A stretch of DNA of 19,234 bases from contig DATMNI010000400.1 of assembly GCA_035570275.1 (NCBI GenBank), forward strand, positions 1 to 19,234, in the 5' to 3' direction. The position numbers were made by a program, and so were the translations under genes. This stretch comes from DATMNI01 sp035570275. GTDB taxonomy: Bacteria; Acidobacteriota; Terriglobia; Bryobacterales; Bryobacteraceae. Under the pieces are notes generated by a model that saw only the letters and a list, made by a program, of their open reading frames with translations, was not told the DNA's origin and ran no database searches. This document shows, one piece after another, positions 14,598 to 19,234 of this stretch. Positions within the stretch are counted from its first letter, which is position 1. Each line of letters begins with the position of its first letter.

Positions 14598-15251
14598 TTG
14601 AGCACTCGGCAAAAGCGCTCGCGCGGTACCAAGCTTTGGAATCCCGATCCCAAAACTTCTGTCTTTATCAACTGCCCTTTCGACACCGAATATCGATCTT
14701 TGTTCGATTCGATTATTTTCGCCTCCGTGGCATGCGGGTTTACACCCCGGAGCGCTATGGAAAGCGGCACGGTTTCGGATTCCAGAATCGACCGCATTCG
14801 CAAGGCGATGTTCGGATCACGGTATTCTATTCACGATTTGTCGCGTTGCCGTGGTCAAGGCGATGCCAACTTAGCTCGCTTCAACATGCCGCTCGAACTT
14901 GGCTTTGCGATGGCGCGCCGATTTATCGACAAGGCGTCGCACGACTGGTTGGTGCTGGTTCCAGAGGGGCACGAATACCTCAATTTTATTTCAGATCTAG
15001 GTGCGTTTGATCCGCAGAAACACATAGGTACCAAGGAAACCGTCATTCCGCCGGTTGTAAACTGGCTCAAGACTCGACTGGACGCCGCCCTAAGCCCTTT
15101 CCCCGATGAAGTCATCCAGAAGCTTCCAGCGTACCTCGAACAAGTTGAAAGCCTCCGCGGCAGATCGGGTGGCGAATTACCCTGGTCCGAGGCGATCCTC
15201 ACGGCTCAAAAGCTGGTTAGGATGCGGCCTCGCCGGGTGATCGTCGTTTAG
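14598..15251 (+). CDS. Rossmann-like protein with deoxyribosyltransferase-like motifs, partner of the TIR gene
   Basis: A 217-residue soluble protein of a type I know only as hypothetical. Conserved-looking blocks are SVFINCPFDTEYRSLFDSII (21-40), ACGFTPRSAMESG (45-57), YSIHDLSRC (76-84) and RFNMPLELGFAMARRF (94-109). The order (strand with Asn-x-Pro-Phe-Asp, His-Asp-x-Ser, then Pro-x-Glu-Leu-Gly) resembles the nucleoside 2-deoxyribosyltransferase/TIR-like superfamily, in which the Glu of 'ELG' is catalytic. A nucleotide or NAD glycosidase or sensing role is therefore possible but unproven. Start is TTG at 14598 without a clear Shine-Dalgarno, probably coupled to the TIR gene. A hand count of 14641-14760 gives 49% GC against 67% in 15361-15420. 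The stop lies 11 bp before the right repeat. Confidence 0.75.
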   Translation: MSTRQKRSRGTKLWNPDPKTSVFINCPFDTEYRSLFDSIIFASVACGFTPRSAMESGTVSDSRIDRIRKAMFGSRYSIHDLSRCRGQGDANLARFNMPLELGFAMARRFIDKASHDWLVLVPEGHEYLNFISDLGAFDPQKHIGTKETVIPPVVNWLKTRLDAALSPFPDEVIQKLPAYLEQVESLRGRSGGELPWSEAILTAQKLVRMRPRRVIVV

Positions 15252-15262
15252 CCATCGACAGA

Positions 15263-15470
15263 GTGGGATAGGCCATCGTTTTGTATGGCCTGTCTTGCTC
15301 ATGACTCGATCTGATTCCGGCCCCCGACTTCGCGGTGGATGTCGTCGATCACTTCGCGGGCGCGTTCCGAATGCAGCTCCGCGCTCATGCGCTGCAGCGC
15401 CACGCCGATGATGTCGCGATGGTGCAGTTTGGCGCCATCGCCCTTGGCGCCCAGCTCCAGCCAGAGGCGA
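15263..15470. repeat. 208-bp direct repeat, right copy
   Basis: Counterpart of 13713-13920. It holds the true 3' end of the intact permease gene and the hairpin after it. The offset between copies is exactly 1550 bp. Confidence 0.92.
15267..15294. terminator. hairpin downstream of the APC permease gene
   Basis: GATAGGCCAT and ATGGCCTGTC form a 10-bp stem (one wobble pair) with an 8-base loop, five bases past the permease stop and 15 bases past the stop of the convergent TIR-partner gene. It could separate the two transcripts. No T-run follows on either strand. Confidence 0.5.
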
Positions 15471-17530
15471 TGGGCCAGATCGATGTCTTCCGGCCACAAC
15501 CGGGGCGGATGCGGGCCCAGGTTGAAGAACACGATGTCTTTCTGGTTCTCCAGCACAATCTCCAGGGAAAGCGACGGCCTCGGCTCCGGCAGCATCTCCC
15601 AATATTTGCCTACCTGCTCTCCCTGCTCCGATGGCGTGAGCTTAGGGGAAAGCCCCATCACGATGCGCGACGATTGCAGCAGCGCCGCGGTTTGCACCAC
15701 CGCTTCGTAGGGGTCCGATCCGGGCACCACCATGAGCTCGACGTGTTTTCCGGCCTTCTCCGCCAGCGCCACCACGCGGGTGAATACGGTGGTCTCGTCG
15801 TCGGAAAAAATCTGGTCGCCTTCGAGCGAGTGCTCGCCCGAGCCGGCCTGTGTCACCTGCCGCACCGAAAGCACCACGATGTCCATCTTGCGCATGTCCG
15901 TCTTCCGCAGAATGCGTTCCAGGTGCTGCAAGCGGTGGGGATTGCGCACCGCCACCAGCACGTTGCCCGGCCGCACGTTCACCGAGTCCGCCGAAAGCTC
16001 CTGCCGCGTGTCCAGCCGGAACTTCTCCATCTCCTGCCCGTGCGCGGCCTTGCGTTTCCGGTTATAGACATCGGAGAACTCGAACACGATGAAGAAAATT
16101 ATGGTGAAGCTGACGCCTGAGATGGTCGCCACCTTCTTGGTCAGGACGTTGATGATGGCCAGCGCAAAAAGTACCAGGGTAATCAAGAAAAGTCCAACCG
16201 GAATTTCGGTCGTGCCGATCTGGAAATTCAGCGGCACCTTCCATTCGCGCCCACCCGGCTGCTTAAAACGCAGCATCAGCACCGAAAGCGACTTCATGGC
16301 GAAGCTCCAGACCACGCCGAAAGCGTAGGCTTCGCCAAGCATCACCATGTCGCCCCGGCTGATCACAATGGTGATGAGCTGCAGGATGACAATCAGGTTG
16401 ATCAGCCGTGACGTGGTGCCGAACGTATGGTGCGGGTGGCGGAACCAGTCGGGCAGAACGCCATCCTCGGCCACCCGGTTGAGCACGCCGTTGGAACCGA
16501 TGATCGCCGTATTCACGGCGCCGGCCAGGATCAGCGTTCCCACCAGCACCACGAAACCATGGAACAGCAGCCGCACCGAGATCGGGCCCACCAGGTACAT
16601 CGAAAGTCCGCCGATCAGGTTGTCCAGGAACTGCGGCCGCGCCGAATCCGGAATGATCATCACGGCGAAGAACGAGACCAGCGACGTGAACAGCATGCTG
16701 TAGATGAAGATTACGAAGCCGGCGCGCTCCAGGTTTTTCAGCTTCGGATGCGCGATTTCGCGGTTGACCTGCGCCAGGCTTTCCTCGCCGCTCATGGCCA
16801 GCAGCGAGTGGCCCAGCCCGATCAGAATGGCGATGAAGGTGATGGATGGAGCCACGGTTCCCTTCAGCCAACCCAGAGCGTCGGGGTTGAACTTCAGGTT
16901 TTCGGACGTCGGCAGGGGAACCGGATTGTAGCCGTTCTTGAAAATCGTCACCAGGCACCAGATAATCAGAATCACCACCATCACGGTTGTGATCTGCATG
17001 ATCCGCAGCGCCTTGCTGCTGGATTCGTGAATGCCGATAATGTTCTTGCGCCAGAAGTACAGAGTCACCACGGCGGCGAAAGCGGCGGCGAAATAGTTGG
17101 GCATCACGTGCAGGCCGGCGATGTGAAAGCGCTCGCCGATCTCATTGATCAAGCCTCCCAGGTACAAGCCCGCGCTGACGCCGCTGATGGGGCCGGTAAG
17201 CACGTAGTCGAACATGAGCGCCGAAACCGAAAACTTGGCCAGCGTGCCGCCCATGGCTTCGTGAACCACTTTGTACACGCCGCCGCGCACGAACATCGAA
17301 CAACTCTCGATGTAGATGGCGCGCACCGCGTACGAGAACAGCATGATCGCCAGGATGAACCAGGGCGCCGCTTTCCCGATGGCTCCCTCGGCAATGCCGC
17401 CGACGTAGTAAGCCGAAGACGCCAGGTCGCTGAGCACAATCGCCGCCGCTCGCCAGAAGGAAATGAACGACAGCATCACGGTGGTGGCGACCACCACTTT
17501 CACTGCCGCCGGCCGTTGCGGGGATGTCAC
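15299..17530 (-). CDS. APC-family permease with cytoplasmic C-terminal domain, KimA-like, c-di-AMP riboswitch controlled
   Basis: A 743-residue transporter. Residues 1-485 form about 12 TM segments of the APC superfamily: FWRAAAIVLSDLASSAYYVGG in TM1, FDYVLTGPISGVSAGLYLGG in TM3, and GHSLLAMSGEESLAQVNREI in TM6, with later helices to IIFFIVFEFSDV. Residues about 515-743 are a soluble domain with a UspA-like opening (VNVRPGNVLVAVRNPHRLQH, MDIVVLSV). This layout recalls Bacillus KimA, a potassium importer under a ydaO riboswitch. The same riboswitch class lies in this leader, favouring a potassium or osmolyte role over simple amino-acid uptake, though the substrate is not proven. GTG start at 17530 has GGAGA seven bases upstream. 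The last 57 codons are duplicated beyond the TIR cassette. Confidence 0.9.
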   Translation of the reverse strand: MTSPQRPAAVKVVVATTVMLSFISFWRAAAIVLSDLASSAYYVGGIAEGAIGKAAPWFILAIMLFSYAVRAIYIESCSMFVRGGVYKVVHEAMGGTLAKFSVSALMFDYVLTGPISGVSAGLYLGGLINEIGERFHIAGLHVMPNYFAAAFAAVVTLYFWRKNIIGIHESSSKALRIMQITTVMVVILIIWCLVTIFKNGYNPVPLPTSENLKFNPDALGWLKGTVAPSITFIAILIGLGHSLLAMSGEESLAQVNREIAHPKLKNLERAGFVIFIYSMLFTSLVSFFAVMIIPDSARPQFLDNLIGGLSMYLVGPISVRLLFHGFVVLVGTLILAGAVNTAIIGSNGVLNRVAEDGVLPDWFRHPHHTFGTTSRLINLIVILQLITIVISRGDMVMLGEAYAFGVVWSFAMKSLSVLMLRFKQPGGREWKVPLNFQIGTTEIPVGLFLITLVLFALAIINVLTKKVATISGVSFTIIFFIVFEFSDVYNRKRKAAHGQEMEKFRLDTRQELSADSVNVRPGNVLVAVRNPHRLQHLERILRKTDMRKMDIVVLSVRQVTQAGSGEHSLEGDQIFSDDETTVFTRVVALAEKAGKHVELMVVPGSDPYEAVVQTAALLQSSRIVMGLSPKLTPSEQGEQVGKYWEMLPEPRPSLSLEIVLENQKDIVFFNLGPHPPRLWPEDIDLAHRLWLELGAKGDGAKLHHRDIIGVALQRMSAELHSERAREVIDDIHREVGGRNQIES

Positions 17531-17560
17531 GGAAGGGTCTCCTCTATCACCATCTGGTGA

Positions 17561-17676
17561 CTTTCAAATACGCTTGCGAGGTTAGCTGACGGGCTAGAGC
17601 TTGAAAGTACTCGGTCCACGTAGGACTGCGCCCCGGAAGTGGGTCCCCCGCCTCAAACTTGGAGTTAAGCAATCAC
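17561..17676 (-). ncRNA. c-di-AMP riboswitch (ydaO/yuaA leader)
   Basis: The minus-strand leader of the permease carries the diagnostic conserved blocks in order: GCTTAACTCC near the 5' end, GAGGCGGGGGACCC, CGGGGCGCAGTCC, and CCCGTCAGCTAACCTCGC followed by AAGCG. The last block is the ydaO core (CCCGACAGCUAAC-type), and GCTT/AAGC close the P1 stem. ydaO riboswitches bind c-di-AMP and usually switch expression off, mainly of potassium and osmolyte transporters and wall hydrolases. About 30 bases separate it from the GTG start, with no clear T-run terminator, so control may act on translation through the GGAGA site. Confidence 0.9.
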
Positions 17677-17682
17677 ATATTA
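17677..17682 (-). promoter_or_regulatory. -10 box for the riboswitch-permease transcript
   Basis: TAATAT on the minus strand places the transcript start a few bases before the riboswitch P1 stem. A weak TTCCCC lies about 15 bases upstream as a possible -35. Confidence 0.45.
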
Positions 17683-17696
17683 GCATTGATTAGCAT
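17679..17696. repeat. two ATTAGCAT direct repeats one helical turn apart
   Basis: ATTAGCAT occurs at 17679-17686 and 17689-17696, a 10-bp period, in the divergent region between the permease leader and cca. The array overlaps the proposed -10 of the permease and could be an operator. Confidence 0.4.
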
Positions 17697-17722
17697 AGGG
17701 GAAGGAGGCGCCTGCGACCCCG

Positions 17723-19042
17723 ATGACCACCCCGACGGAGACCGAAGCCCTGGCTCATGCCGTGATTGCGAAGCTGCGCGCCGCCGGCCACCAGGCATAT
17801 CTCGTGGGCGGTTGTGTCCGCGACCTGCTGCTCGGGTTCGAGCCTAAGGATTTTGACGTGGCCACCGATGCGCGGCCCGACCGTATCATGGACCTTTTTC
17901 CCGGCGCCGGCCTCGTGGGCGCGCAATTCGGCGTTGTGCTGGTGCGCGACGCTTTCCACCAGGTGGAAGTGGCCACATTCCGCAGCGACCACTCCTACGA
18001 AGATGGGCGGCACCCAGAGTTCGTGCGTTTTGAAGACGACCCCCGCCAGGACGTGCTGCGCCGCGATTTCACCATCAACGGGCTGATGATGGACCCCGTC
18101 TCGGGCGACGTATTGGATTTTGCCGGCGGGCGCGCGGATCTGCAGCGCCGGGTGGTGCGGGCCATCGGCGACCCCGATACGCGCTTTGGCGAAGATCATC
18201 TGCGCCTGCTGCGCGCCGTGCGGTTCGCCGCGCGGCTGGGCTTCGAAATCGCGCCCGGGACGTGGGAATCAATGCAGCGCAATCATGCCTTGATAATGAA
18301 GGTTGCCTCGGAGCGGGTCCGCGACGAGTTGGTTCGGATACTGACCGAAGGCGGCGCTCGTCGCGGCTTCGAACTGCTGGATTCGAGCGGCATGCTGGCC
18401 GTCGTCCTACCCGAGGTGGCGGCGATGAAGGGCGTCGCCCAACCGCCCGAGTATCACCCGGAGGGCGACGTCTGGACCCACACCCTGATGCTGCTGGAGC
18501 AACTGGACCAACCGGCCGCGGCGCTGGCGCTGGGCGCCTTGCTGCACGACGTTGGGAAGCCGCCCACGTTCCGCATCGCCGGCCGCATCCGCTTTGATGG
18601 CCACGTGGAGGCAGGCGTTAAAATGGCCCACGACATTCTGCACCGTTTGCGTTTTTCGCGCGATGAGATGGAGCAGGTGGAAGCGCTGGTCGGCAACCAC
18701 ATGCGGTTCAAGGACGTCCACCGCATGAAGGACAGCACGCTGAAGCGCTTTTTGCGTTTGCCGGGTTTTGAACAACATTTGGAGCTGCACCGCCTGGACG
18801 CGATGTCGAGCAACCGGAATCTGGAAAACTACGAACTGGCCCGCCGCAAACGCGCGGAGTTTTCCGCAGAGCATCTCGCGCCCCCACCGCTGGTGACCGG
18901 AGCCGGCCTGATCGCCGCCGGCTACCGTCCCGGCCCGCTGTTTTCGAAGATTCTGGAAGCCGTCGAGGATGCGCAGTTGGAGGGCCGGGTCCGGACATCG
19001 GGTGAGGCCATGGCGCTGGTACGGGAGCTGTTCCCGATGTAA
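17723..19042 (+). CDS. cca: CCA-adding tRNA nucleotidyltransferase with HD domain
   Basis: A 439-residue class II CCA-adding/poly(A) polymerase-family enzyme that repairs or completes the tRNA 3' CCA end. The head has LVGGCVRDLLLG (27-38) and the metal-binding DFDVATDARPD (43-53). RRDFTINGLMMDP (113-125) and the nucleotide-selecting RLLRAVRFAARLGFEI (161-176) follow. The C-terminal half contains an HD phosphohydrolase-type domain with WTHTLMLLEQL, ALLHDVGKPPTF (His-Asp at 275-276) and LVGNHMRF. The HD domain in bacterial Cca has 2',3'-cyclic phosphodiesterase or phosphatase activity. ATG at 17723 is preceded by GAAGGAGG, but 14 bases away, longer than usual. It is divergent from the riboswitch-controlled permease. 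Activity could be CCA-addition or partial (CC- or A-adding), which sequence alone does not settle. Confidence 0.94.
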   Translation: MTTPTETEALAHAVIAKLRAAGHQAYLVGGCVRDLLLGFEPKDFDVATDARPDRIMDLFPGAGLVGAQFGVVLVRDAFHQVEVATFRSDHSYEDGRHPEFVRFEDDPRQDVLRRDFTINGLMMDPVSGDVLDFAGGRADLQRRVVRAIGDPDTRFGEDHLRLLRAVRFAARLGFEIAPGTWESMQRNHALIMKVASERVRDELVRILTEGGARRGFELLDSSGMLAVVLPEVAAMKGVAQPPEYHPEGDVWTHTLMLLEQLDQPAAALALGALLHDVGKPPTFRIAGRIRFDGHVEAGVKMAHDILHRLRFSRDEMEQVEALVGNHMRFKDVHRMKDSTLKRFLRLPGFEQHLELHRLDAMSSNRNLENYELARRKRAEFSAEHLAPPPLVTGAGLIAAGYRPGPLFSKILEAVEDAQLEGRVRTSGEAMALVRELFPM

Positions 19043-19113
19043 GGGGAAGTTAGATAATAAGTTGAACGTTGAGTCAAGGGCAGAAGAAAAAGGCAGGATT
19101 TCACGCCAAGCCG

Positions 19114-19234
19114 GTAGAGTAGGAGAGAGGGCGACAACTTGCGGTGCGACCCACTCTCCCCTCGTCGAACCGGACAAGCGGATTTCCCGACATCCGGCTC
19201 TCCTGAAAACGTATTGCCGCAGGCATTCACAGGC
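19114..19234 (-). mobile_element. 3' end of a group II intron (domains V-VI), truncated by window edge
   Basis: On the minus strand, 19200-19167 is a 34-nt domain V: it opens GAGCCGGATG, holds a GGGAAA turn, and closes GTCCGGTTC, with the AGC triad and an 8-bp lower stem. It is followed by a domain VI stem (GGGGAGAG pairing with CTCTCTCC). The expected intron end CCTACTCTAC follows, with a candidate branch-point A seven bases from the end. The intron would stop at 19114. The rest, including any reverse transcriptase, would lie beyond the right edge. One mismatch in the upper stem of domain V suggests a possibly decayed copy. Confidence 0.8.

Noticed and set aside
14567..14803. 78-residue minus-strand open frame across the TIR gene junction
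   Set aside because: Antisense to the start of the second cassette gene, whose conserved blocks lie in the plus frame.
16427..17560. 377-residue plus-strand open frame
   Set aside because: Antisense shadow of the APC permease; low-complexity His/Gln/Arg composition typical of high-GC antisense frames.

Overview
The window looks like a chromosomal segment of a high-GC soil-type bacterium, most likely Acidobacteriota of the Bryobacterales/Solibacter kind. This is inferred from the roughly 860-residue duplicated MacB/FtsX permease (ADOP type), a secreted DUF1080 protein, a bactofilin followed by a degenerate methyltransferase-like gene, and an interspersed palindrome whose read-through peptide (KPLADAHGSDQSRD) is a common translation artefact in that phylum. 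No rRNA, tRNA or CRISPR array was found.

Left part (1-5300): the 5' end of a possible transposase gene runs off the left edge (-). Next come a PIN-domain VapC toxin (+) with only a remnant of an antitoxin, then lysS and a LolC/LolE-type permease as a minus-strand pair. Between lysS and a GT2 dolichyl-phosphate-glucosyltransferase-like gene lies a 1-kb insertion. It is bounded by a perfect 16-bp direct repeat and carries two small coiled-coil ORFs and a decayed tyrosine-recombinase C-terminus.

Middle part (5300-13700): a long inverted repeat separates the glycosyltransferase from a minus-strand group (der, bactofilin, methyltransferase-like). A decayed zone follows: a nucleotidyltransferase broken by a short tandem duplication, its small partner gene, and the signal peptide of a TolB-like secreted protein fused by deletion to later propeller sequence and ended by a REP-like palindrome. 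Then come the ADOP permease and a secreted DUF1080 protein with a duplicated N-terminal helical domain.

Right part (13700-19234): the most interesting region. A lower-GC two-gene cassette (a TIR-domain protein plus a Rossmann-like protein with deoxyribosyltransferase-like motifs) sits between two about 91% identical 208-bp direct repeats. Each repeat contains the 3' end of an APC permease gene and the same downstream hairpin; one copy belongs to the intact permease, the other is a 56-codon remnant of a diverged paralogue. The intact permease has a clear c-di-AMP (ydaO/yuaA-type) riboswitch in its leader, which points to a KimA-like potassium/osmolyte role. Divergent from it is a CCA-adding enzyme gene with an HD domain. 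The right edge holds the 3' end (domains V and VI) of a group II intron on the minus strand.

Housekeeping genes (lysS, lolE, der, cca, bactofilin) are intact. The accessory DNA between them shows repeated insertion, duplication and decay. The TIR cassette is the best candidate for an undescribed NAD- or nucleotide-targeting defence module, but that function is inference only.
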